Source of the DNA: Stagnimonas sp.
GTDB lineage: Bacteria; Pseudomonadota; Gammaproteobacteria; Nevskiales; Nevskiaceae
Length of the DNA: 58,635 bases
Direction: 5' to 3'
NCBI GenBank assembly: GCA_030696045.1
Contig: JAUYNO010000007.1
Span: 1 to 58,635 of the forward strand
Position 1 is the stretch's first letter; each line of letters begins with the position of its first letter. The notes beneath the pieces were generated by a model. It was not told where the DNA came from and made no database searches. It saw only the letters and a program-made list of their open reading frames with translations. This document shows positions 16,740-24,508 of this stretch, one piece after another. The position numbers and the translations under genes were made by a program.

Positions 16740-17659
16740 TACGCGGCCTCCTTCACGGCGGTGAGTTGATAGCGCCCGGCGAGAATCTCGGTGGCGAACA
16801 TCTCGGCGGTGAGCGCGGCGGCGGCGGTCATGATGTCGAGGTTGCCGGCATAGGTCGGCAGGTAGTCGCCGAGGCCGGCGACTTCCATGAAGGTGGCGAC
16901 CTTCTTGCCGTCGAACACCGGGCCGTTCACCAGCCGGTAGCCGGGCACGTATTTCTGCACTTCCTTCACCATCTCCAGCACCGATGCGCGGATGCGCTCC
17001 TGATCCGGTTCGTCGTCGGTCAGGCAGTAGATGGTGTTGCGCATGATCATCGGCGGATCGGCCGGATTGATGATGACCAGCGCCTTGCCGGTGCGCGAGC
17101 CGCCAACGGCGCAGACCGCGCTGGAGGTGGTGTAGGTGAACTCGTCGAGATTGGCGCGGGTGCCGGGGCCGATGGACTTCGACGACACCGTGGCGATGAT
17201 CTCGGCGTAGCCGACCGGCTGGACGCGTGACACCGCGTTGACCATGGGGATGGTCGCCTGCCCGGCGCAGGAGATCATGTTGACGTTCATCGCCTGCGCC
17301 TTCGCATGCGTCGCGAGGTTCACTGGCGGCACGCAGAGGCCGCCGATGGCGGCGGGCGTGAGGTCGACCATCAGCACGCCGAGCGCATTGAGCTTGTCGG
17401 AGTTGGCCTTGTGCACGTAGGCGCTGGTGGCATCGAAGGCGATCTGCACGCCGTCAGCCAGCACATGCGGCAGCAGGCCGTCGACGCCCTGATCGGTGGT
17501 CTTCAGGCCCATCGCACGGGCGCGCACCAGGCCCTCGGAAGTGGGGTCGATGCCGACCATCCACACCGGGTCCAGCACCGGGCTGCGCTTGAGCTTGTAG
17601 ATCAGGTCGGTGCCGATGTTGCCGGGACCGATGATGGCGCACTTGATCTTCTGGGTCAT
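16739..17659 (-). CDS. mhpF: Acetaldehyde dehydrogenase (acylating)
   Basis: Converts the aldehyde released by the aldolase to acyl-CoA using NAD and CoA. The product has 306 residues, normal for DmpF/BphJ/HsaG. GPGNIG at 11-16 is the NAD-binding loop and C131 in NMISCAGQ is the nucleophile. The stop overlaps the aldolase ATG by one base, and the two products are expected to form a heterotetramer. Upstream, a 130-bp gap filled with C/G-rich hairpins (17682-17771) separates it from the hydratase gene, unusual for this otherwise overlapping operon. Confidence 0.95.
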   Translation of the reverse strand: MTQKIKCAIIGPGNIGTDLIYKLKRSPVLDPVWMVGIDPTSEGLVRARAMGLKTTDQGVDGLLPHVLADGVQIAFDATSAYVHKANSDKLNALGVLMVDLTPAAIGGLCVPPVNLATHAKAQAMNVNMISCAGQATIPMVNAVSRVQPVGYAEIIATVSSKSIGPGTRANLDEFTYTTSSAVCAVGGSRTGKALVIINPADPPMIMRNTIYCLTDDEPDQERIRASVLEMVKEVQKYVPGYRLVNGPVFDGKKVATFMEVAGLGDYLPTYAGNLDIMTAAAALTAEMFATEILAGRYQLTAVKEAA

Positions 17660-17681
17660 GGGTTGTGGCTCTGGAGGTCGC

Positions 17682-17771
17682 CCCCCTCCCTAGCCCTCCC
17701 CGCAAGGGGGAGGGGACGGGAAGCGCGGGCGTTGAGCCCCTCCCCCTTGCGGGGAGGGGTTGGGGAGGGGG
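17682..17771. repeat. Paired C/G-rich hairpins inside the catabolic operon
   Basis: CCCTCCCC-GCAA-GGGGGAGGGG (17694-17715) and CCCCTCCCCC-TTGC-GGGGAGGGG (17737-17759), with the outer C and G runs also complementary. The unit fills the gap between mhpD and mhpF and repeats the core seen at 1624-1656. No T tract, so not a classical terminator. Confidence 0.7.
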
Positions 17772-17789
17772 AAGGCCCGATCAGCAAGA

Positions 17790-18587
17790 TCAGGCCTCGA
17801 AAGAAATCGACGCCGCACCAATCCCGGCCAGCGTCATCTCGAAGCGATCGCCCGGCAGCGCCGGCAGCAGCGGCGCCAGCGAGCCGGAGAGGATCACCTC
17901 GCCCGCGAGGAAGGGGATGCCGAACTTGCCGAGCGTGTTCGCGAGCCAGGCGACGGCGGTGGCCGGATGGCCCTGCACGGCAGAGCCCAAGCCTGAGGCG
18001 ACGTGGGCGCCGTTCTTGCTGATGTCCATCTTCACCGCCGCGAGATCGAGCGCGTGGGGCGCGACGCGATCCTTGCCGATCACGAACACGCCGCAGCTGG
18101 CGTTGTCGGCGACGGTGTCCTGGATCTTGATCTTCCAGTCGCGGATGCGGGAATCGACGATCTCGAAGCAGGGGGAGACGTAGTCGGTGGCGTCGAGCAC
18201 CTGCTCGGCGGTGACGTTCGGGCCGCGCAGGTCCTTCTTCAGCACGAAGGCGATCTCGCCCTCGGCGCGCGGCTGGATCAGGCCCGCCCTGGCGAGCGAG
18301 ACACTGCTGCCATCGGCGACCCACATGCGGTCGGTGAGAAAGCCGAAATCGGGCTGGTGCACGCCGAGCATGTCCTGCACGGGCTTACTGGTGACGCCGA
18401 TCTTCTTGCCGATCACGCGCTCGCCTTCGGCCGTGCGGCGTTCGAGGAAGCGCAGCGAGATGCGGTAGGCGTCGTCGATGTCGATGCCGGCCTCGCGATT
18501 GGTCAGCGGCTCCAGCACCGAGCGCGAGCGCAGGGCGGCGAACAGCTCGTCGCCGAGGGTCTGGATGCGGGTATCGGCGAGTGCCAT
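17790..18587 (-). CDS. mhpD: 2-oxopent-4-enoate hydratase
   Basis: Adds water to 2-hydroxypentadienoate-type dienols to give 4-hydroxy-2-oxoacids for the aldolase. The product has 265 residues, typical of MhpD/BphH/HsaE. Family features are GKKIGVTSKPVQ near 70 and the metal-binding acids in RAEGEIAFVL and SPCFEIVDSRI. Start: the frame extends to 18662, but the ATG at 18587 shares one base with the stop of the upstream hydrolase (TGATG), so coupling fixes the start. It is the second gene of the operon. The C-terminal GEVILSGSL block is intact. Confidence 0.93.
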   Translation of the reverse strand: MALADTRIQTLGDELFAALRSRSVLEPLTNREAGIDIDDAYRISLRFLERRTAEGERVIGKKIGVTSKPVQDMLGVHQPDFGFLTDRMWVADGSSVSLARAGLIQPRAEGEIAFVLKKDLRGPNVTAEQVLDATDYVSPCFEIVDSRIRDWKIKIQDTVADNASCGVFVIGKDRVAPHALDLAAVKMDISKNGAHVASGLGSAVQGHPATAVAWLANTLGKFGIPFLAGEVILSGSLAPLLPALPGDRFEMTLAGIGAASISFEA

Positions 18588-19417
18588 CAGCCGTTCTTCA
18601 GAAAGTCGAGAACGGTTCGGTTGAACAGCTCGCGGTGCTCGATCATCACCCAGTGCCCGCATTGCGGCACCGTCAGCAGGCGACCGTGCTTCAGGCCCTT
18701 GGCCAGCCGCAGGATGCCGTTCTCCGGCATCATGTTTTCATTGATGCCCCAGAGCGTCAGCGCCGGGCACTCGATCTCGCCCAGGCGCTCGGTCAGGTTG
18801 GGCACCTTCATGGTCTTCATGACCTGCGGGTTCTGCAGCTTCATCAGCTCCAGGCGCTCGGCGACCAGGGCGTCGTCGACGCAGTCCGGGTTGACCACGA
18901 AGGCCTTGATGAAGAAAGCCTTCATGGTCTCGTGGGTGAACGGCTGGCCGGTCGCCATGTGCGCGAACATCGCCGCCATGCCCGGCATCGCCAAGTAGTC
19001 CGGCATGTCGCTGACACCACCCGGCGCCATCAGCACCAGTCGCTCGACGTTCTGCGGATGGCTGAGCGCAAAGCCCAGCGCCACCGCGCCGCCCAGCGAG
19101 TTGCCGACCAGGGTGTAGCGATCAACACCGATCACATCCAGCGCCTGTTTCACGCACTCGACGAAGAAGGCCAACGGGTATTCGACATCGGCCGGCTTGT
19201 CGGAGTAACCGAAGCCGATCAGGTCGGGCAGGATCACGCGGTAGCCGGCCTGCACCAGCGCCGGGTAGTTGCCCTTGAAATTGCTGTAGCCGCTGGCGCC
19301 GTTGCCCGAGCCGTGCAGGAACACCACCACCGGGCCGCTGCCCTCATCGAGATAGTGGATGCGGTAGCCGTTGGCGAGCGTCGCGTACTTGCCTTCAGGG
19401 ACGGGTTTGCTGGACAT
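18587..19417 (-). CDS. Alpha/beta hydrolase, meta-cleavage product (C-C bond) hydrolase-like
   Basis: Hydrolase of 276 residues, first gene of the operon. It resembles MhpC/BphD/HsaD, which split the C-C bond of ring-cleavage products: oxyanion loop HGSGNGASG from H35, nucleophile S107 in GNSLGG, and H255 in CGHWVMIEH. The acid position, normally Asp in GxxDxxxP, is E227 here (GINENMMP). Start: the frame extends to 19534, but the ATG at 19417 gives the normal N-terminus; the Shine-Dalgarno is weak. The ring-cleaving dioxygenase that would supply its substrate is not in the window. It is divergent from the SDR at 19562, so a shared control region is likely. Confidence 0.88.
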   Translation of the reverse strand: MSSKPVPEGKYATLANGYRIHYLDEGSGPVVVFLHGSGNGASGYSNFKGNYPALVQAGYRVILPDLIGFGYSDKPADVEYPLAFFVECVKQALDVIGVDRYTLVGNSLGGAVALGFALSHPQNVERLVLMAPGGVSDMPDYLAMPGMAAMFAHMATGQPFTHETMKAFFIKAFVVNPDCVDDALVAERLELMKLQNPQVMKTMKVPNLTERLGEIECPALTLWGINENMMPENGILRLAKGLKHGRLLTVPQCGHWVMIEHRELFNRTVLDFLKNG

Positions 19418-19512
19418 GTGCGGCCTTGCCCCGGCAGGGTGCTTTGAGTGCCCGGCATGGTTGCGAAAGTGGCCCACGCGGGCGTCACCCTTTTGGACTA
19501 CGGGTCTGGCGG

Positions 19513-19532
19513 GGCGATGGCCTAGCATCGCC
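19513..19532. promoter_or_regulatory. Inverted repeat in the divergent hydrolase/SDR control region
   Basis: GGCGATG (19513-19519) and CATCGCC (19526-19532) flank GCCTAG. It is 30 bases before the SDR start and 96 before the hydrolase start, a plausible operator position. No regulator gene is adjacent, so the role is a guess. Confidence 0.35.
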
Positions 19533-19561
19533 ACAGCAATCGCACGGGCAGGGGAACGCGG

Positions 19562-20326
19562 GTGAAGTCAGCGCAGGTGGTTCTGGTTACCGGCGGCGCC
19601 AAGGGCGTCGGCCGTGGCATCAGCGAGGCCTTTCTCGCCGCCGGCGCGACCGTGATCGCCTGCGGTCGCGAGGCGCCCGCCGAACTGCCGAGCGTCAACG
19701 GCAATACCGCCGAGTTCCTGGCCTGTGACGTGCGCGATGCGGCGGCGGTCGACGCGCTGTTCGCCACGATCAGCCGGCAGCAAGGCCGCCTCGACGTGCT
19801 GGTCAACAATGCCGGTGGTGCGCCGTTCGCGCTCGCCGCCAAGGCTTCGCCTCGTTTCCACGAGAAGATCTTCGCGCTCAACCTGCTGGCGCCCTTGCAC
19901 CTGGCGCAGCAGGCCAATGCCCTGATGCAGACGCAGGATGGCGGCGGCAGCATCGTCTTCATCGCCAGCATCTCGGCGCTGCGGCCCTCGCCGGGCACCG
20001 CCGCCTATGGCGCGGCGAAGGCGGCGGTGCTGAGCCTGGTGCAATCGCTGGCGGTGGAGTGGGCGCCGAAGGTGCGCATCACCGCCGTCAGCCCCGGCCC
20101 GGTGCTCACCGAACATGCCGATCTGCATTTCGGCGATGCCGCCGGGGTCGCGGCGGTGGCCGGCACCATTCCCATGGGGCGCCTGGCGACCCCCTCGGAC
20201 ATCGGCGCCGCCTGCCTCTGGCTGGCCTCGCCCGGCGCGGCCTATGCCACCGGCAGCAATCTGGTCCTGCACGGCGGCGGCGAGCGCCCGGCCTTCATGG
20301 CGGCGGCGAGCGTCAACAAACCCTAG
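19562..20326 (+). CDS. Short-chain dehydrogenase/reductase
   Basis: Classical SDR of 254 residues. The cofactor loop is TGGAKGVG at 10-17, NNAG at 82-85, and the active site S136, Y149-x3-K153 is complete. The C-terminal TGSNLVLHGGGERP replaces the usual GGxxx ending. Start: GTG at 19562 with GGGGA a few bases upstream; no better ATG exists. It is divergent from the meta-cleavage operon and probably acts in the same pathway, on a hydroxy or oxo intermediate or as a beta-oxidation-type 3-hydroxyacyl-CoA dehydrogenase. The substrate cannot be told from the sequence. Confidence 0.85.
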   Translation: MKSAQVVLVTGGAKGVGRGISEAFLAAGATVIACGREAPAELPSVNGNTAEFLACDVRDAAAVDALFATISRQQGRLDVLVNNAGGAPFALAAKASPRFHEKIFALNLLAPLHLAQQANALMQTQDGGGSIVFIASISALRPSPGTAAYGAAKAAVLSLVQSLAVEWAPKVRITAVSPGPVLTEHADLHFGDAAGVAAVAGTIPMGRLATPSDIGAACLWLASPGAAYATGSNLVLHGGGERPAFMAAASVNKP

Positions 20327-20349
20327 CCCGCAAACGGTCTATGGATATC

Positions 20350-20372
20350 CGTTCCGGCGACGTACCGGAACG
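20350..20372. other. 8-bp inverted repeat between SDR and PHP hydrolase genes
   Basis: CGTTCCGG and CCGGAACG are perfect arms around CGACGTA. Only TTTG follows, so it is a poor terminator. It may be an operator for the gene starting at 20407 or a weak terminator of the SDR gene. Confidence 0.45.
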
Positions 20373-20406
20373 TTTGAAGATGAGTGCTTTGGCTGGAGAG
20401 AGTGGA

Positions 20407-22371
20407 ATGAAGCGCGTCGAGTTGCGGCCGGCCTGGGTGCCTGGCCTGTTGCTGCTGTTGCTGGCTGCCTGCACCGGCGACAGCGCCCTGCCGGCGGCCA
20501 CCGGCAACACGCCGCGCGCGCCTGGGGAGAAGTGCGCCGGCCACGACCCGCTGCGCCAGCCCTTCTTCGGTGATCTGCACGTCCACACCAAGTACTCGCT
20601 GGACGCCAGCACCCAGGGCACCCTGGTCGGGCCGCACGAGGCCTACCGCTACGCGCTCGGCGAGCGCCTGGGCATCCAGCCCTACAACGAGGCGGGCGAG
20701 CCGCTGCGCTATTCCCAGCTGGCGCGGCCGCTGGACTTCGCGGCAGTCACCGACCATGCCGAGCTGTTCGGCGAGACCGAGATCTGCACCAACCCGGAGC
20801 TGGAGGGCTACAACTCGCCGGAGTGCCTGTTCTACCGCGCCTCGCCGGCGCAGGCCTTCATCGCCTTCAATTTCCTGGGGCCGGGCCTGACCTCGGTCGG
20901 CGGCCTGCCGATTCCGCGGCTGCCCTACTGCGGCGTCGGCGGCGAGCGCTGCATCGAGGCGGCAAAGACGCCCTGGCGCGACATCCAGCAGGCGGCTGCG
21001 GCCTACAACGACAGCAGCGGCGATTGCCGCTTCACCGCCTTCGTCGGCTACGAGTTCACCGCCTCACCGCTGTCCAACAACCTGCACCGCAATGTCATCT
21101 TCCGTAGCGAGGTGGTGCCGGAAATTCCGCCCGCCTACCAGGAATATCCGGCGCCGGAGCTGCTCTGGCAGGCGCTGGCCGAGCAGTGCAAGGCCGGACA
21201 GGGCTGCAATGTGCTGACTATTCCGCACAACTCCAACCTGTCCGGTGGCCTGATGTTCCAGACCCAGGACCGCAACGGTGCCGCCTACAGCGCCGAGTTC
21301 GCCCAGAGCCGCCAGGACAACGAGCCGCTGGCCGAGATCTATCAGCACAAGGGCCAGTCGGAGTGCCTGGGCACCGCCGGCGCTGGCCTCGCCGACGAGC
21401 AGTGTGGCTTCGAGCTGCTGCCCTACCGCAACTTCACCGGCAGCCAGGTCAGCCCCGAGGTCAGCGGCGCGCCGCTGGAGCAGGACTTCCTGCGCGCGGC
21501 GCTGAAGGAGGGACTGCGGCTGGAGCAGGGCCTGGGCGCCAATCCCTTCAAGTACGGCCTGATCGGCAGCTCCGATACCCACCTGGGCACGCCCGGCAAT
21601 GTCGCCGAGATCGGCTATCCCGGTCACGGCGGCGCCGGTGGCAGCGCCCGCAACGAAGTGCCGCCCGGCCTCAGCGACCGGGTCGAGAACTCGCCCGGCG
21701 GCCTGGCCGTGCTCTGGGCCGAGGAGAACAGCCGCGACGCGCTGTTCGCCGCCATGCGCCGGCGTGAGGCCTATGGCACCAGCGGCACCCGGCCGGTGGT
21801 GCGCTTCTTCGGCGGCGCGGGCCTGCCGGCCGATCTCTGCGGCAAGTCCGACTTCGTCGCCCAGGGCTATGCCCAGGGCGTGACTATGGGCGGCGACCTC
21901 GCCAAACCCGGCAGCGGCGCGCGGCCGCGCTTCGCGGTGGCGGCGCTGCGCGATCCCGGCGTCGGCATCGAGGTCGCCAGCCCCTTGCAGCGCATCCAGA
22001 TCGTCAAGGGCTGGGTCGGCGCCGATGGCAGCACGCAGGAAAAGGTCTACGAGGTCGCCGGCAATGCCGACAACGGCGCCGGCGTCGATCTTTCGAGCTG
22101 CGAGCCGACCGGCAGCGGCTACGCCAGTCTCTGCACGGTCTGGGAGGACCCGGACTTCGACGCCGCGCAGCCGGCCTTCTGGTACGCGCGAGTGCTGGAG
22201 AACCCGAGCTGCCGCTGGGCCACCCGCCAGTGCCTGGCCGCTGCCGTCGACTGCGCCAATCCCGACGCGGTGCCGGCCGACTACGCCGACTGCTGCAATG
22301 CCGACTACCCGAAGACGATCCAGGAGCGGGCCTGGACCTCGCCCATCTGGTATCGCCCCGCGAGTCCATGA
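20407..22371 (+). CDS. DUF3604 lipoprotein with PHP-type metallohydrolase motifs
   Basis: Exported protein of 654 residues. A lipobox LAAC places the lipidated cysteine at C22, so it should be membrane-anchored outside the cytoplasm. Motifs follow the PHP phosphoesterase pattern: D56-L-H58-V-H60-T, T115-D116-H117, G-Y-E216, I-P-H274-N and S-S-D390-T-H392, together able to bind two or three metal ions. The family is annotated only as DUF3604; the metal-hydrolase role is inferred. Start: the ATG at 20407 has GGAGAG 6 bases upstream and directly begins the signal sequence; an in-frame ATG at 20380 is the alternative. Many cysteines (for example C127, C140, C175, C182) suggest disulfides. The foldase and HupE genes that follow are probably cotranscribed. 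Its TGA is the first codon of the repeat at 22369-22497. Confidence 0.85.
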   Translation: MKRVELRPAWVPGLLLLLLAACTGDSALPAATGNTPRAPGEKCAGHDPLRQPFFGDLHVHTKYSLDASTQGTLVGPHEAYRYALGERLGIQPYNEAGEPLRYSQLARPLDFAAVTDHAELFGETEICTNPELEGYNSPECLFYRASPAQAFIAFNFLGPGLTSVGGLPIPRLPYCGVGGERCIEAAKTPWRDIQQAAAAYNDSSGDCRFTAFVGYEFTASPLSNNLHRNVIFRSEVVPEIPPAYQEYPAPELLWQALAEQCKAGQGCNVLTIPHNSNLSGGLMFQTQDRNGAAYSAEFAQSRQDNEPLAEIYQHKGQSECLGTAGAGLADEQCGFELLPYRNFTGSQVSPEVSGAPLEQDFLRAALKEGLRLEQGLGANPFKYGLIGSSDTHLGTPGNVAEIGYPGHGGAGGSARNEVPPGLSDRVENSPGGLAVLWAEENSRDALFAAMRRREAYGTSGTRPVVRFFGGAGLPADLCGKSDFVAQGYAQGVTMGGDLAKPGSGARPRFAVAALRDPGVGIEVASPLQRIQIVKGWVGADGSTQEKVYEVAGNADNGAGVDLSSCEPTGSGYASLCTVWEDPDFDAAQPAFWYARVLENPSCRWATRQCLAAAVDCANPDAVPADYADCCNADYPKTIQERAWTSPIWYRPASP

Positions 22372-22497
22372 ATAAATCTACTGCGCTGCCCAATCGCTGC
22401 GTCATGCGGTGCTCGCAATCCTCACGCACTGTAGTGCGCTGCGGTTGCTGCGCTCCTAGTTCCTTGCGCTTGGGCATGCTCGCTACGATTTCTTCAA
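22369..22497. mobile_element. MITE-like repeat, copy 1 (worn ends)
   Basis: This 129-bp stretch from TGAATAAATC to GATTTCTTCA matches 55917-56059 along most of its length (shared words include CTCGCAATCCTCACGCACT and GTGCGCTGCGGTTGCTGCGC). Copy 1 lacks the outermost AGAGCTTG of the terminal repeat. It contains a CGCACT-GT-AGTGCG hairpin and no gene. It supplies the stop codon of the DUF3604 gene and the AAGGA just after it may serve the next gene. Confidence 0.75.
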
Positions 22498-22510
22498 GGA
22501 CTCGGCGCAC

Positions 22511-23437
22511 ATGAAGCTGAGGGCTGTCCTGTCGGCACCGGCGCTGCACTTCCTGCTGCTGGGCGCGCTGCTGCACGGTGGCGAGCAGTGGTGGCAGGCG
22601 CGGCAGTTGCCCGAGCCTATCGTTGTCAGCGCGGACGACCGCGCGCGCCTGCGCCGCGACTGGCGCGCCGAGACCGGGCGCTGGCCGACGGCGGCGGAAC
22701 TGGCGGCGAGCGAGCAGCGCTGGCTGGATGAAGAGGTTCTGCTGGCCGAGGCCCTGCGGCTGGGGCTGGACCGCAGCGACCCGGTGGTGCGCCAGCGCCT
22801 GCTGCAAAACCTGCGCTTCGCCCTGGTCGACGAGGTCATCGACGAACCGGCGCTGCTCGATCAGGCCCAGGCGCTGCGGATGCCGGAACAGGATCTGGTG
22901 GTGCGGCGGCGGCTGATCCAGCGCATGGAACAGCGCCTGCTGCAGGATGTGCGGATTGACGAGGCCGAGCTGCGCCGCTACGTCGCGCGCCACGCCGGGC
23001 GTTACGCCGGCGGCGGCCAGCTCGACTACCGCCAGATCTATTTCAGCCGCGACCGTCCCGGTGGCGACGCCGCCGCCCAGGCCGGGCAGGCCCTGGCGCG
23101 ACTGCGGGCCGGCGCCGAACCCGCCGGACAGGGTGATCCCCTGCTGGTCGCGGACCGTGCCGCCAGCGCCGAGCAGTTGCAGCGCCGCTACGGAGCGGCG
23201 TTCGCGCAGGCGCTGGAGCAGGCGGCGGTCGGCGACTGGATCGGCCCGCTGGAAACCGTCTACGGCTGGCATCTGCTGCAGCTGCGCGGCCGGATCGCGG
23301 CGCCGGCGCCGGATTTCGAGACCCTGCGCCAGCGCGCGGCCTACGCCTGGCTGGCCGAGCAGGAGCCGGCCCTGCTGCGGCAGCGGCTGCGGCCGCTGCG
23401 TCAGCGCTACGGGCTGACCGAGGCCGGCCGCTCATGA
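22511..23437 (+). CDS. Parvulin-like peptidyl-prolyl isomerase, membrane-anchored
   Basis: Protein of 308 residues with an N-terminal uncleaved or signal segment (about 7-22, PALHFLLLGALLHG) and a periplasmic body. Residues 40-160 are a charged helical chaperone-like domain (SurA/PpiD-like); about 165-270 is the PpiC/parvulin domain, recognisable from LDYRQIYFSRD and GPLETVYGWHLLQLRGR. It probably assists folding of exported proteins. It lies between the PHP hydrolase and HupE genes and overlaps the latter by 4 bases (ATGA), so all three should be coexpressed and the hydrolase or permease may be its client. Start: ATG at 22511 with AAGGA 10 bases upstream, at the edge of the MITE-like repeat. 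Confidence 0.85.
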   Translation: MKLRAVLSAPALHFLLLGALLHGGEQWWQARQLPEPIVVSADDRARLRRDWRAETGRWPTAAELAASEQRWLDEEVLLAEALRLGLDRSDPVVRQRLLQNLRFALVDEVIDEPALLDQAQALRMPEQDLVVRRRLIQRMEQRLLQDVRIDEAELRRYVARHAGRYAGGGQLDYRQIYFSRDRPGGDAAAQAGQALARLRAGAEPAGQGDPLLVADRAASAEQLQRRYGAAFAQALEQAAVGDWIGPLETVYGWHLLQLRGRIAAPAPDFETLRQRAAYAWLAEQEPALLRQRLRPLRQRYGLTEAGRS

Positions 23438-24435
23438 AGGCGGCGGCGCGCTGCCTGCTGTGGCTGCTGTTGCCCTTGCTGCCGGCGGGCCCGGCCCTGG
23501 CGCATCCCCTGGCGCCGGCGCTGCTGGAATTGCGCGAGCTGGAGCCGGGCCTGCAGGCCGTGCTCTGGCGCCACGCGCTGCTGCGGGCGCCGGGACCGGA
23601 GTTGCGGCCCCTGTTGCCGGAGTTCTGCCAGCCGCTGGGGCCGATCAGCGGCGAGGATCGCGACGGCGCCCGCAGCGAGCGCTGGCAGTTGCGCTGCAGC
23701 GCGCCGCTGACCGGCGAACGCCTGCGCATCGAGGGGCTGGAGGCCAGCGCCATCAATGTCATCGTCCGCGTCGAGGACGCCGCCGGCCGGGTTCAGCAGG
23801 GCCTGCTCGGTGCGCGCCAGACCGAGTTCCGGGTGGCGCCGGCGCAGGCGCCGCCGCCGGTCTTCGCCGGCTACCTGGCGCTGGGCCTGGAGCATCTGCT
23901 GAGCGGCGCCGACCATGTGCTGTTCGTCAGCGCCCTGGTGCTGCTGATCCGCCGGCCGCGCCGCCTGCTGCTGACAGTGACCGCCTTCACCCTGGGGCAC
24001 AGCCTGACCCTGGCGCTGGCGACCCTGGGCTGGCTGCGGCTGCCAGCGGCCGCCATCGAGCTCGCCATCGCCCTCAGCATCTTCCTGCTCGCCTGCGAGC
24101 TGCTGCGGCCGGCCAGCGCGACCGGCTGGCTGCGGCGCTGGCCGGGGGTGATGGCGGCGGCTTTCGGTCTCCTGCACGGTCTGGGGTTCGCCGGCGCGCT
24201 GGCGCAGATCGGTCTGCCGAGGGGCGAGATTCCGCTGGCGCTGTTCGCCTTCAACCTCGGTATCGAGCTGGGCCAGTTACTGCTGCTGGGCGGGTTGCTG
24301 CTGTTGCTGGCCCTGGCCGACCGCTGGCCGGCTCGGCCGGCGGCGCCGCTGTGGCGAGCGCTGCCGGCCTATGGAATAGGCGCGCTGGCAGCCTACTGGT
24401 GCCTGGACCGGCTGGGAGGGCTATTCTCGACCTAG
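23434..24435 (+). CDS. HupE/UreJ family metal permease with periplasmic N-terminal domain
   Basis: Membrane protein of 333 residues. A signal peptide (LPAGPALA, cleavage near 23) is followed by a soluble periplasmic domain to about 140 and then six or seven hydrophobic segments. The HupE/UreJ signature is visible: H154-x5-D160-H161 in LEHLLSGADHVLF, H189 in FTLGHS, H248 in LLHGLG and N274/E278 in FNLGIELGQ. Characterised HupE/UreJ proteins transport nickel or cobalt; this long form with an extra N-terminal domain is less studied. The start overlaps the foldase stop (ATGA). The link to the PHP metalloenzyme suggests metal supply, which is inference. No hydrogenase or urease genes are in the window. 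Confidence 0.88.
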   Translation: MKAAARCLLWLLLPLLPAGPALAHPLAPALLELRELEPGLQAVLWRHALLRAPGPELRPLLPEFCQPLGPISGEDRDGARSERWQLRCSAPLTGERLRIEGLEASAINVIVRVEDAAGRVQQGLLGARQTEFRVAPAQAPPPVFAGYLALGLEHLLSGADHVLFVSALVLLIRRPRRLLLTVTAFTLGHSLTLALATLGWLRLPAAAIELAIALSIFLLACELLRPASATGWLRRWPGVMAAAFGLLHGLGFAGALAQIGLPRGEIPLALFAFNLGIELGQLLLLGGLLLLLALADRWPARPAAPLWRALPAYGIGALAAYWCLDRLGGLFST

Positions 24436-24462
24436 TGACAAACGCTGGCCTGGATTTATGCT
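24435..24462 (+). promoter_or_regulatory. Possible sigma-70 promoter for the LolA-like gene
   Basis: GTGACA (24435-24440) and TATGCT (24457-24462) with a 16-base spacer, matching five and four of six consensus positions. It begins at the HupE stop codon, 47 bases before the next start, so the LolA-like gene may be expressed separately. Confidence 0.4.
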
Positions 24463-24508
24463 GCGATGCAACATAACATGCGTTCAATATCGCCCCGGGA
24501 GGTGACTC

